Positions 8,411-17,977 of a stretch of 34,463 nt of DNA are shown in pieces. The notes beneath the pieces are model-generated. The model did not search any database, was not told the origin of the DNA, and was given only the letters and a program-made list of their open reading frames with translations. The stretch is from an uncultured Mycoplasmatota bacterium (GTDB taxonomy: Bacteria; Bacillota_I; Bacilli_A; RF39; UBA660): NCBI GenBank assembly GCA_948472605.1, contig CAOKUH010000001.1, positions 1 through 34,463 on the forward strand, given 5' to 3'. How positions within the stretch are numbered: the first letter of the stretch is position 1; every line of letters starts with the position of its first letter. Made by a program: the position numbers and the translations under genes.

Positions 8411-8459
8411 AAAAGTCAATGAAAACAAGCAAATTTGTCATTGACTTTTCATTTTTTTT
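8411..8459 (+). terminator. Intrinsic terminator after the lipoprotein gene
   Basis: A perfect 12-bp stem, AAAAGTCAATGA (8411-8422) with TCATTGACTTTT (8438-8449), is followed by eight T (8452-8459). Confidence 0.85.
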
Positions 8460-8469
8460 CTCTTATAAT
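8441..8469 (+). promoter_or_regulatory. Promoter of the rsmC-like gene
   Basis: -35 TTGACT (8441-8446), 17-nt spacer, TATAAT (8464-8469). The -35 lies inside the 3' arm of the preceding terminator hairpin. Confidence 0.65.
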
Positions 8470-8507
8470 TTTGTTTATAATTAGTCTTTAGATGGAATGG
8501 TGATTTT

Positions 8508-9107
8508 TTGGAACATTATTTTACAAATAACACAGAATTAAAAAGCGAATTACGAATTATCGATTATAAATGCCAAAATTACTCATTTCATTTTAATAGT
8601 GACAACGGAGTATTTGCTAAAAATAAAATCGATTATGGAAGTAAATTGCTTGTTGAAACAATAATAAAAAATACAAATCGGCAGAGTTTAAAAATCTTAG
8701 ATGTTGGCTCAGGCTATGGTTTTATGGGCATTGTCCTTGCTAAAGTTTTAAATAGCGAAGTAACACTCATAGATGTAAACAAACGAGCGGTGCATCTAAC
8801 TAATATGAATATTAAAGAAAATAAAGTTCTTGCGAAATCGTTTATTAGTGATATATATGAAAATGTTTCTAATAAATATGATTTTATTATAACTAATCCT
8901 CCAATTAGAGCAGGGAAGAAAGTAGTTTTAAAAATTCTTTTAGAAGCTAGTGATTATTTAGTTGATGAGGGAATACTTTGGTTTGTTATGAGAAAAGATC
9001 AAGGACTTAAAAGTACTTTAAAAGAATTAGATATTAAATATAATTATGAAATTATAGAAAAAAGTAAAGGTTTTTATATAATAAAATGTAAAAAGAAGTT
9101 GACATAA
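8508..9107 (+). CDS. rsmC: RsmC/YbxB-like 16S rRNA guanine-N2 methyltransferase
   Basis: This is a class I SAM-dependent methyltransferase. The RsmC family methylates a guanine N2 in 16S rRNA (G1207 in E. coli); that target is inferred here. The start is TTG 8508 with GGTGA at 8499-8503, and no better in-frame ATG exists near the conserved N-terminus (MEHYFTNNTELK). The 199-aa length equals the short Gram-positive form. The SAM-binding motif DVGSGYG is at 65-71 and the base-flipping NPPIRAGK at 130-137. The order ybxB-rpoB-rpoC is conserved in Bacillus, which supports the call. The -35 box of the rpoB promoter lies across its last codons. Confidence 0.85.
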   Translation: MEHYFTNNTELKSELRIIDYKCQNYSFHFNSDNGVFAKNKIDYGSKLLVETIIKNTNRQSLKILDVGSGYGFMGIVLAKVLNSEVTLIDVNKRAVHLTNMNIKENKVLAKSFISDIYENVSNKYDFIITNPPIRAGKKVVLKILLEASDYLVDEGILWFVMRKDQGLKSTLKELDIKYNYEIIEKSKGFYIIKCKKKLT

Positions 9108-9127
9108 AAATCTAATACTGCTAAAAT
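9100..9127 (+). promoter_or_regulatory. Promoter of rpoBC
   Basis: TTGACA (9100-9105), 16-nt spacer, TAAAAT (9122-9127). This leaves a leader of about 65 nt before the rpoB GTG. I see no strong hairpin or attenuator in the leader. Confidence 0.65.
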
Positions 9128-9198
9128 TATAAATTGGTGACGTGTTAATTTTTTTGTGAAATTAGGTTATTTGAAAAATTATTAGATGGGGTGAAATC

Positions 9199-12100
9199 GT
9201 GGCATTTAAATTAAAAAAATTCGGAGATTATTCCGAAAGAAGAAGCTTTTCAAAATCAAAAAACACTATGGAACTTGCGGATTTATTGGAAATCCAAAAA
9301 AAATCTTATGATTGGTTCTTACAAGAAGGAATCAAGGAGACATTTGAAGAATTATTTCCTGTTGAAAGTTTTACAGGGAATTTGACCATTGACTTTGGTG
9401 ATTATTCTTTTGATATGCCTAGATATTCTGTAAAAGAATCAAAAGAAAGAATGGTAAACTATGCAGCACCATTAAAGGTACAAGCACGTGTTTTTATCCA
9501 TGAAACAGGTGAAGTAAAAGAACAAGAAATATTCTTAGGCGATATGCCTTTAATGACTGATGCAGGGACATTCATTATTAATGGAGCAGAACGTGTAATT
9601 GTCTCACAATTAGTAAGAAGTCCAAGTATTTATTTTAAACGTGAAATAGATAAAAATGGTCGTCGTGTAATTACAGGAGAAGTAATACCTAATCGTGGAA
9701 CATGGTTAGAATATGAATTAGATGCAAGAGATGTAATGTATGTAAGAATTGATCGTACAAGAAAAGTACCAATTACAACATTCTTAAGAGCACTTGGACT
9801 ATCAAATGATGAGGATATTACCAGTGTATTTGGTGAAAATCAATATTTAGAAAATACTATCCTTAAAGATAGTACTAAAAATACAGATGAAGCACTTATT
9901 GAAATATATGAAAAATTACGTCCAGGAGAACCAGCTACTTTAGATTCAGCTAAAAACCAATTAGTAACTAGATTCTTCGATCATTTTCGTTATGATTTAG
10001 CTAAGGTGGGACGTTATAAATTTAATAAAAAATTAAATGTAGCAGATCGATTACTAAATGCAACACTTGCTACTGATATTAAAGATGGTAAAGAAGTAGT
10101 AGCTAAAAAAGGTGAAATAGTTACAAAAGAATTATTAGAAAAAATTAAACCAGCTTTACAAAATGGTTTTGGTATGAAAAAAGTTACTATAAATGAAGAA
10201 TTAGATGAATATAACGAAATTCAAGAAATTCTTGTTTGTGACAAACAAAATCCAGAAAAAACAATAAAAATAATTGGTAATGATCAATCACTTGATATTA
10301 AAAGATTAACTATCTCTGATATCTATGCTTCAATATCATATTATTTAAACTTACATGATGGTTTTGGAAATGATGATGAAATAGATAATTTAGGAAATCG
10401 TCGTGTCCGTCAAGTTGGAGAACTAATTCAAAATCAATTTAAAACAGGTATGTCTAGAATGGAAAGAGTTATACGTGAACGTATGACTACCCAAGAACTA
10501 GAAAATGTTACTCCAAAATCTTTAATAAATATTCGCCCAGTAACAGCAATATTAAAAGAATTCTTTGGGTCATCACAACTTTCTAAATTCATGGATCAAA
10601 TTAACCCAATTGCTGAATTAACTGATAAAAGACGTTTATCTTCTCTTGGTCCTGGAGGATTATCAAGAGATCGTGCTGGAATGGATGTACGTGATGTTAA
10701 TGCCAGTCACTATGGACGTATTTGCCCTGTAGAATCACCAGAAGGTCAAAATATCGGACTTATTACATCTCTAGCAGGATACGCTAAAATTAACGAATAT
10801 GGTTTTATTACAACCCCATATCGTAAAGTTTTAGATGGCGTGGTAGAAATGGATAACATTGTATATATGACAGCTGATGAAGAGGCAGATTATTATATTT
10901 CTCAAGCAACAGTTAAATTAGATGATAATAATCGTATTTTAGATGACGAGGTTTTAGTTCGTATCAACGGCGATAATGTTATGTGTAAAAGAGAACAAGT
11001 AAACTTTGTCGATGTTGCTCCAAGTCAATTAGTAGCTATTACAACAAGTTGTATTCCATTCCTTGACTACGATGATGCTAATCGTACTTTAATGGGTGCC
11101 AACATGCAACGTCAAGCAGTTCCACTACTTACTAGTGATTCTCCAATTGTTGGAACAGGTGTTGAACATGTTGCAGCTAAATACTCAGGAAGTACAGTTG
11201 TATCTAAAACTGATGGAGTAGTAGAATATGCTGATTCATTAAAAATAATTATTAAAAACGTAAAGAGTAAAGAAACATACTATTTAGCAAATTTTGAAAG
11301 AACAAATGCCTCAAGTAGCTTAAACCATCGTCCTTTAGTTAAAGTTGGAGATAAAGTTCATGCTGGTCAAGTTATAGCAGATGGACCAAGTACTCAAAAT
11401 GGCGAATTAGCACTAGGTAAAAATATGACAGTTGCATTCATGACTTATAATGGATATAACTATGAAGATGCTGTAATATTAAATGAAAGATTAGTAAAAG
11501 AAGACGTTTATACTTCTCTACATATTGAACGTTATGAAATTCAATGCCGCGATACAAAATTAGGACCTGAGGAAATAACAAGAGATATTCCAAATGTTGG
11601 AGAAGAGGCAAGACGTAACTTAGATGCCGAAGGTATTGTAAGAATCGGAACAGAAGTTAAAGAAGGAGATATTTTAGTAGGTAAAGTAACACCTAAAGGA
11701 ATGCAAGAATTAACTAGTGAAGAAAAATTGTTACATGCTATATTTGGTGAAAAAACTCGTGAAGTTCGTGATACTTCATTAAAAGTAGAACATGGAGCAG
11801 ATGGTATCGTTCACGATGTAAAAGTTTATACCAAAGAAAATAGTGATGATATGCCAGCAGGTGTATTCAAAATTATTCGTGTTTATATAATTCAAAAACG
11901 TAAAATTCAAGTTGGAGATAAGATGAGTGGACGTCATGGTAACAAGGGTGTTATATCACTTGTTCTACCAGAAGAGGATATGCCATATTTACCAGATGGT
12001 ACACCAGTTGATATCATGTTAAATCCATTAGGAGTTCCATCACGTATGAATATTGGACAAATTCTAGAAGTTCATTTAGGAATGGCTGGAAAACGTCTAG

Positions 12101-12843
12101 GAGTTAAATATGCTACCCCTGTATTTGATGGAGCAAACCTAGATGATATTCATGAAGAAATGAAAGAAGCTGGAATGAGCGAAGATGGAAAAGTAGAGCT
12201 TATTAATGGTCGTACAGGAGAACCATTTGAAAACCGCATTAATGTTGGTGTCATGTATATGGTTAAACTTCACCATATGGTTGATGATAAACTTCATGCA
12301 AGAGCAACAGGACCATATTCATTAGTAACTCAACAACCACTTGGTGGTAAAGCTCAATTTGGTGGACAAAGATTTGGAGAAATGGAAGTTTGGGCATTAT
12401 ATGCTTATGGAGCTGCTCATGTTCTTCAAGAAATCTTAACTATAAAATCTGATGATGTTGTTGGACGTGTTAAAGTTTATGAATCTTTAGTAAAAGGTAA
12501 AACTGTCAATCAAGCAGGAGTACCAGAATCATTTAGAGTTTTAATAAAAGAATTCCAAGCTCTAGGATTAAATATTCAAATACTTGATAATGAAGATAAC
12601 TTATTAGATTTAAAAGACATTGAAGATGATGAAGAAAAAGAAGATACAATTCGTATTGATGAAATAGATGTAAATAATCCTTTAGCAGAACAAGGAACAC
12701 CAGTTTTAGTAGAAGAACCAACTGATACTAATGATGATTATGAAGATGCCGATGAAGATGAATTCGAAGAAAATACTTTAGATGATTTGGAGTTCCCTGG
12801 GGACATAGATGTTAAAGATTTGGAAGGTGGTGATATCCTATGA
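9199..12843 (+). CDS. rpoB: DNA-directed RNA polymerase subunit beta
   Basis: This is the beta subunit of RNA polymerase (1214 aa, full length). The start is GTG 9199 after GGGGTGA (9187-9193). The conserved blocks are in order, including the rifampicin pocket at about 458-490, GPGGLSRDRAG, SPEGQNIGLITSL, the GDKMSGRHGNKG active-site region and the C-terminal clamp (GEMEVWALYAYGA). Two pocket residues differ from the sensitive E. coli and B. subtilis sequence: Lys463 at the Gln513 position and Asp476 at the His526 position (E. coli numbering). The last 70 residues are a strongly acidic tail rich in Asp and Glu. Its stop overlaps the rpoC start by four bases (ATGA). Confidence 0.98.
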   Translation: MAFKLKKFGDYSERRSFSKSKNTMELADLLEIQKKSYDWFLQEGIKETFEELFPVESFTGNLTIDFGDYSFDMPRYSVKESKERMVNYAAPLKVQARVFIHETGEVKEQEIFLGDMPLMTDAGTFIINGAERVIVSQLVRSPSIYFKREIDKNGRRVITGEVIPNRGTWLEYELDARDVMYVRIDRTRKVPITTFLRALGLSNDEDITSVFGENQYLENTILKDSTKNTDEALIEIYEKLRPGEPATLDSAKNQLVTRFFDHFRYDLAKVGRYKFNKKLNVADRLLNATLATDIKDGKEVVAKKGEIVTKELLEKIKPALQNGFGMKKVTINEELDEYNEIQEILVCDKQNPEKTIKIIGNDQSLDIKRLTISDIYASISYYLNLHDGFGNDDEIDNLGNRRVRQVGELIQNQFKTGMSRMERVIRERMTTQELENVTPKSLINIRPVTAILKEFFGSSQLSKFMDQINPIAELTDKRRLSSLGPGGLSRDRAGMDVRDVNASHYGRICPVESPEGQNIGLITSLAGYAKINEYGFITTPYRKVLDGVVEMDNIVYMTADEEADYYISQATVKLDDNNRILDDEVLVRINGDNVMCKREQVNFVDVAPSQLVAITTSCIPFLDYDDANRTLMGANMQRQAVPLLTSDSPIVGTGVEHVAAKYSGSTVVSKTDGVVEYADSLKIIIKNVKSKETYYLANFERTNASSSLNHRPLVKVGDKVHAGQVIADGPSTQNGELALGKNMTVAFMTYNGYNYEDAVILNERLVKEDVYTSLHIERYEIQCRDTKLGPEEITRDIPNVGEEARRNLDAEGIVRIGTEVKEGDILVGKVTPKGMQELTSEEKLLHAIFGEKTREVRDTSLKVEHGADGIVHDVKVYTKENSDDMPAGVFKIIRVYIIQKRKIQVGDKMSGRHGNKGVISLVLPEEDMPYLPDGTPVDIMLNPLGVPSRMNIGQILEVHLGMAGKRLGVKYATPVFDGANLDDIHEEMKEAGMSEDGKVELINGRTGEPFENRINVGVMYMVKLHHMVDDKLHARATGPYSLVTQQPLGGKAQFGGQRFGEMEVWALYAYGAAHVLQEILTIKSDDVVGRVKVYESLVKGKTVNQAGVPESFRVLIKEFQALGLNIQILDNEDNLLDLKDIEDDEEKEDTIRIDEIDVNNPLAEQGTPVLVEEPTDTNDDYEDADEDEFEENTLDDLEFPGDIDVKDLEGGDIL

Positions 12844-15800
12844 TAGAAGTTAATAAATTTAAAGGTATAAAAATAGGTATTGCCAGTCCTGAAATAATTC
12901 GTAAATGGTCTCATGGAGAAGTAAAAAAACCAGAAACTATTAATTATCGTACTTTAAAACCTGAACGTGATGGTTTATTTTGCGAAAAGATTTTTGGACC
13001 TAACAAAGATTACGAATGTAGTTGTGGTAAATATAAAAGATTAAGATATAAAAATGTTGTATGTGATCGTTGTGGCGTTGAAGTAACTAAATCTAAAGTT
13101 CGTCGTGAAAGAATGGGACATATAGAATTAGCTAGCCCTTGTAGTCATATATGGTTCTTTAAAGGTGTACCTTCTAAAATGGGCTTAGTTTTAGATATGT
13201 CACCAAGAGACTTAGAAGAGGTATTATATTTTGTAAGTTATGTAGTTTTAGATCCAGGTAGTGCCCCATTAGAAAAAAAGCAAACTCTATCTGATAAAGA
13301 ATATCGTGCTTATTATGAAAAATATGGTTCATCTTTTAAAGTAGGTATGGGTGCTGAAGCTATTCAAGTCTTATTAAAAGAAGTTGACGTTGATAAAGAA
13401 GTTGAAGAGTTAAGAAAAGAATTAGAAACAGCTACTGGTCAAAAACGTATTCGTTTAGTAAAACGTTTAGATTGTCTAGTATCATTCCAAGAATCTGAAA
13501 ATAAACCAGAATGGATGATTTTAACTGTTTTACCAGTTATTCCACCAGAGCTTCGTCCAATGATTCAATTAGATGGTGGAAGATTTGCTACATCTGATTT
13601 AAATGACTTATATCGTCGTATAATCAATCGTAATAATCGTCTAAAGAAATTGCTTGAACTTGGAGCACCAACAATCATTGTTCAAAATGAAAAAAGAATG
13701 CTTCAAGAAGCTGTTGATTCATTATTTGATAATGGTCGTCGTGGTAGAAGTGTAACAGCTGCAGGTAATAGACCACTTAAATCTTTAGCAAGTATGTTAA
13801 AAGGTAAACAAGGACGTTTCCGTCAAAACTTACTTGGTAAACGTGTTGACTATTCAGGACGTAGTGTTATCGTAGTTGGACCAAACTTAAAAATGTATCA
13901 ATGTGGTATTCCAAAAGAAATGGCCCTAGAACTATTTAAACCTCATGTAATTCATGGTTTGGTAGATAGAGGACTGGCTCATAACATAAAAGGGGCTAAA
14001 AAATTAATCGAAACAAGAGATGACTCTGTTTGGGATGTAGTGGAAGACGTTATAACAGAACATCCAGTAATGTTAAATAGAGCTCCAACACTACATAGAC
14101 TTGGTATTCAAGCATTCGAACCTAAGCTTGTAGGTGGTAAAGCAATTCGTTTACACCCATTAGTTTGTACTGCATTTAATGCTGATTTCGATGGAGACCA
14201 AATGGCAGTGCATGTTCCACTTTCTGAAGAGGCAAAAGCCGAAGCTAGAATATTAATGCTTGGTGCTAACAATATCTTAAATCCAAAAGATGGAAAACCA
14301 ATCGTTACACCATCTCAAGATATGGTATTAGGAAATTGTTATTTAACTATTGAAAAATCTGGACTTCCAAATGAAGGTAAAGTATATAAAAATAGTAATG
14401 AAGCATTAATGGCTTATGAAAGAAAAGAAATAACACTACATACAAGAATAGTTTTACCTGTAAAATCATTTAAACATAAATTATTTACAGATGATCAAAA
14501 AGATAAATATTTAATTACAACTTGTGGAAAAATAATATTTAATGAAATATTACCAGATACTTTCCCATATATTAATGAACCTACTAAAGAAAATATTGAA
14601 GGAATTACTCCAAGTAAATATTTCTTAAGTATGGGAACAAATATTAAAGAGGAGATTACTAATCGTGAATTAGTAAAACCATTTGTTAAAAAGACATTAC
14701 AAAATATTATTGCCCAAGTATTTAAAAGATATAAAACAACTGAAACTTCTATTATGCTTGATAGATTAAAAGATTTAGGATTTAAATATTCAACAGTAGC
14801 TGGTATTACTGTATCTGCTGCTGACATTAAACTAAGTCAAAATAAACATGATATTATTGATGAAGGTAAAGAAATAGTTGATAAAATTAATAAACAATTT
14901 AAACGTGGTTTAATAACAGAAGAGGAACGTTATAATAATGTAATTAATACATGGAATAGTCAACAAGATAAAATTAAAGCCGAATTACAAGAAATGGCTG
15001 ATGGTGACTTTGAAAATCCATTATTTATGATGATGAACTCAGGAGCTCGTGGATCTATTTCTAACTTCGTACAACTTTCTGGTATGCGTGGTTTAATGGC
15101 TAAACCAGATGGTTCAACAGTTGAAATTCCAATAACTTCTAACTTTATGGAAGGTCTTAAAGTTAGTGAGTTCTTCTTATCAAGTCATGGTTCTCGTAAA
15201 GGCTCTGCGGACACTGCTTTACGTACAGCAGATTCTGGTTATTTAACTAGACGTTTAGTTGATGTTGTTCAAGACATTATTGTTCGTGAATTTGATTGTG
15301 GTTCAATTAATGGTGTAGAAGTTTATGATTTAATTAACGATAAAGATGGTTCTGTAATAGAGCCACTAGCTGAACGTATTTTAGGACGTTATTCTGCTCA
15401 AAAAATCATTAATCCTGAAACTAAAGAAGTTATTTTAGATAAAGGAGAAATGATTACTGAAAATATTGTTTCTAAAATTGAAAAAGCTGGTATCAAAAAT
15501 GTAGAAATCAGAAGTATCTTAACTTGTAAATCAGAACAAGGCGTATGTCAAAAATGTTATGGACGTAACCTTGCCACTGGTAACTTAGTAGAAACTGGAG
15601 AAGCTGTTGGTATAATGGCAGCCCAATCTATTGGAGAACCAGGAACCCAACTTACTATGCGTACATTCCACTCAGGTGGAGTTGCCCATGGTGGAGATGC
15701 GGATATTACACAAGGTTTACCAAGAGTTGAAGAATTATTTGAAGCTCGTAACCCTAAAGCTAAAGCAACAATTGCTGAAATTAGTGGTAAAATCGAATCA

Positions 15801-16559
15801 ATAGAAGAACAAAATGGTAAACATAAAATTGTTATTGCTAGCGATGTCGAAGTTAGAGACCATATTACAAATTACAACATGAAAGTTCGCGTTAATGTTG
15901 GAGATATTGTAAATGCTGGAGATAAACTAACTGAAGGTGCCGTTAGTCCTAAAGAATTACTTGCGGTAACAGATCCTATTTCTGCTCAAGAATATATCTT
16001 AAAAGAAATCCAAATGGTATATAAATTACAAGGTGTTGATATTTCCGATAAACATATCGAAATAATTGTTTCTCGTATGATTAATAAAGTTCGTATCGTT
16101 GATGCAGGAGACACAGATTTTGTTGAAGGATTAACTGTATCAATGAGAGAATTTACAAATGGCAACAAACCAGTAATTTTAAAAGGCGGAGTTCCAGCAA
16201 AAGGAAGACCTATTATGTTAGGTATAACTAAAAGTTCATTAGAAACTGATTCTTTCTTATCTGCTGCATCATTCCAAGAAACTACTCGTGTTCTAACAGA
16301 TGCTGCAATAAAAGGAAAAGTAGACAATTTAAAAGGACTTAAAGAAAATGTTATTATTGGTAAATTAATACCAGCTGGTACTGGTGCTAAACAATATAGT
16401 GACATAGAAATTCTTTTACAAAAAGAATTTATGGATGATGATGCTAGTGAATTCTTTGAAGAAAAGTTAATGGATGACATTACAGATGAAACAGTAGAAG
16501 ACATAGATTTAGATGATTTAAATGAAATTGTAGAAGAAACTAATGAAGATAATGAATAG
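12840..16559 (+). CDS. rpoC: DNA-directed RNA polymerase subunit beta'
   Basis: This is the catalytic beta' subunit (1239 aa). The ATG overlaps the rpoB stop, so translation is coupled. Visible features are the N-terminal zinc site (CSCGKYKRLRYKNVVCDRCG), the clamp and rudder region, the Mg-binding motif NADFDGDQ with Asp449, Asp451 and Asp453, the bridge-helix and trigger-loop regions (SIGEPGTQLTMRTFHSGG), and the second zinc site (CKSEQGVCQKCYG). There is no large lineage-specific insertion. The C-terminus is acidic, as in RpoB. A GAAA-loop terminator follows at the stop codon. Confidence 0.98.
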   Translation: MIEVNKFKGIKIGIASPEIIRKWSHGEVKKPETINYRTLKPERDGLFCEKIFGPNKDYECSCGKYKRLRYKNVVCDRCGVEVTKSKVRRERMGHIELASPCSHIWFFKGVPSKMGLVLDMSPRDLEEVLYFVSYVVLDPGSAPLEKKQTLSDKEYRAYYEKYGSSFKVGMGAEAIQVLLKEVDVDKEVEELRKELETATGQKRIRLVKRLDCLVSFQESENKPEWMILTVLPVIPPELRPMIQLDGGRFATSDLNDLYRRIINRNNRLKKLLELGAPTIIVQNEKRMLQEAVDSLFDNGRRGRSVTAAGNRPLKSLASMLKGKQGRFRQNLLGKRVDYSGRSVIVVGPNLKMYQCGIPKEMALELFKPHVIHGLVDRGLAHNIKGAKKLIETRDDSVWDVVEDVITEHPVMLNRAPTLHRLGIQAFEPKLVGGKAIRLHPLVCTAFNADFDGDQMAVHVPLSEEAKAEARILMLGANNILNPKDGKPIVTPSQDMVLGNCYLTIEKSGLPNEGKVYKNSNEALMAYERKEITLHTRIVLPVKSFKHKLFTDDQKDKYLITTCGKIIFNEILPDTFPYINEPTKENIEGITPSKYFLSMGTNIKEEITNRELVKPFVKKTLQNIIAQVFKRYKTTETSIMLDRLKDLGFKYSTVAGITVSAADIKLSQNKHDIIDEGKEIVDKINKQFKRGLITEEERYNNVINTWNSQQDKIKAELQEMADGDFENPLFMMMNSGARGSISNFVQLSGMRGLMAKPDGSTVEIPITSNFMEGLKVSEFFLSSHGSRKGSADTALRTADSGYLTRRLVDVVQDIIVREFDCGSINGVEVYDLINDKDGSVIEPLAERILGRYSAQKIINPETKEVILDKGEMITENIVSKIEKAGIKNVEIRSILTCKSEQGVCQKCYGRNLATGNLVETGEAVGIMAAQSIGEPGTQLTMRTFHSGGVAHGGDADITQGLPRVEELFEARNPKAKATIAEISGKIESIEEQNGKHKIVIASDVEVRDHITNYNMKVRVNVGDIVNAGDKLTEGAVSPKELLAVTDPISAQEYILKEIQMVYKLQGVDISDKHIEIIVSRMINKVRIVDAGDTDFVEGLTVSMREFTNGNKPVILKGGVPAKGRPIMLGITKSSLETDSFLSAASFQETTRVLTDAAIKGKVDNLKGLKENVIIGKLIPAGTGAKQYSDIEILLQKEFMDDDASEFFEEKLMDDITDETVEDIDLDDLNEIVEETNEDNE

Positions 16560-16579
16560 GAAGAGAAATCTTCCTTTTT
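16559..16579 (+). terminator. Intrinsic terminator of rpoBC
   Basis: GGAAGA (16559-16564), a GAAA tetraloop, TCTTCC (16569-16574), then TTTTT. The stem begins at the last base of the rpoC stop codon. Confidence 0.9.
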
Positions 16580-16582
16580 CTA

Positions 16583-16611
16583 TTGACAAAACGTTCGGGG
16601 GGGGGTATAAT
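16583..16611 (+). promoter_or_regulatory. Poly-G spacer promoter of the surface protein
   Basis: Consensus -35 TTGACA (16583-16588) and -10 TATAAT (16606-16611) are separated by exactly 17 nt. The spacer contains nine consecutive G (16597-16605). A homopolymer between the two boxes is the standard layout for switching transcription by slipped-strand changes in spacer length. At nine G the spacing is optimal, so the assembled allele would be ON. Confidence 0.8.
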
Positions 16612-16644
16612 TGGGTTATAATAGGATAGAGAGTAGGAAGGTTT

Positions 16645-17919
16645 ATGTTAAAGGATAATAAATTAGAGAAATTTACAAAGAATAAAAATAAGAAAAAAAT
16701 TATAACGATATCAGTAATTGCATTTGTTCTTTTAATTGGAGTAATAACACTTTATAGAACATTTGCATTATATGAAGAAAAGTTAGAGTTTAATTTAATC
16801 CAAGGTAAAGTACCAGAATATACAAGTGGAGATGTAAGTATCGCAGCTATAGTTGATGGGGTAAAATCTAGTACCATCCCTAGTAAAGGAAATGGCTATG
16901 TATTTGAAAGTGCAGTTTGTGATAATGGAGCTACTGGAGAATGGGATAATAATAGATGGGCATTCATTATTCTAGGATTAAATAAAACTAAAACAACCTG
17001 TACTTTAACATTTGTTCCTGGTTCTTCTAAAGGAACTGATTATATAACTGATTTAGTTGAAACAAATCCAGATATGTTAGCCTATGATGGAACAGAAGAT
17101 AATAATTTAAGATATATAGGAAAAAATCCAAATAACTATGTTAAGTTTAATAATGAGATATGGCGAATCATCGGAGTCATGAATAACATCACCGATAGTG
17201 AAGGAAATGTTGGAAGTCATATTAAAATAATAAGAAATGAAAGTATAGGTAGTTATTCATGGGATAATAAAGCCAGTGGAACAGGTTCATCAACAAGTAG
17301 TAATGGAAGTAATGATTGGACAGATAGTGCCCTTATGAATGTGTTAAATAATGGAGCATATTATAATCGAACAAGTGGTAATTGTCCAAAAGGACAAAAT
17401 GGAGCAACAACAGCATGTGATTTTAGTAGTAATGGATTAACTGAAGAAACAAAGAGAATGATAGCAAATGTAGTATGGAAACTAGGAGGGCATACCACAT
17501 CAAGAGCTACAGCAAGTGCGATGTATGGATATGAAAGAGGAACAAGTGTATCTAGTGGACGTCCAACAGAATGGACAGGACGTATAGGATTAATGTATCC
17601 AAGTGATTATGGATATGCAGTTGGTGGTAGTGTTAGAGAAACATGTTTAGGAAAAAATTTATATGATTACAATACCAATAATTGTCATACCAATGATTGG
17701 TTATATAAAAGTGGCACAAATCAATGGTCATTGATGCCTGAAAGTAGTGATGGTAATGGCCATCGTGTGTTTATTGCGAATGGTAATGGTAATGGCAATA
17801 GCCATCCTGCGAATAGTACCGATGCTATCCTTCCTGTCTTGTATCTAGCCTCTAATGTCGAAATAATAGAAGGTGATGGCACAAGCACTAATCCATACCA
17901 ACTTGGTGTTGCAAGTTAA
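16645..17919 (+). CDS. Membrane-anchored surface protein, probably phase-variable
   Basis: This 424-residue protein has a Lys-rich N-terminus, one membrane segment (about residues 19-40) and a large extracellular part. It resembles a family found in many copies in uncultivated gut Bacillota, with the motifs YRTFALYEE after the membrane segment, IPSKGNGYVF, WRIIGVMNN, IGLMYPSDYGYA and a C-terminal TNPYQL. I know this resemblance by pattern only and the function is unknown. Ser/Gly/Asn-rich stretches and Cys pairs suit an exposed surface domain. The start is ATG 16645 after AGGAAGG. The poly-G promoter drives it. The conserved patches (about 17155-17215 and 17745-17905) are visibly richer in G and C than the rest, which suggests exchange between paralogues. 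Confidence 0.8.
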   Translation: MLKDNKLEKFTKNKNKKKIITISVIAFVLLIGVITLYRTFALYEEKLEFNLIQGKVPEYTSGDVSIAAIVDGVKSSTIPSKGNGYVFESAVCDNGATGEWDNNRWAFIILGLNKTKTTCTLTFVPGSSKGTDYITDLVETNPDMLAYDGTEDNNLRYIGKNPNNYVKFNNEIWRIIGVMNNITDSEGNVGSHIKIIRNESIGSYSWDNKASGTGSSTSSNGSNDWTDSALMNVLNNGAYYNRTSGNCPKGQNGATTACDFSSNGLTEETKRMIANVVWKLGGHTTSRATASAMYGYERGTSVSSGRPTEWTGRIGLMYPSDYGYAVGGSVRETCLGKNLYDYNTNNCHTNDWLYKSGTNQWSLMPESSDGNGHRVFIANGNGNGNSHPANSTDAILPVLYLASNVEIIEGDGTSTNPYQLGVAS

Positions 17920-17977
17920 ATATACTAACTATAAACTATTTGCTATATAATATCATTTTTAAATGGAGATTATTAAT

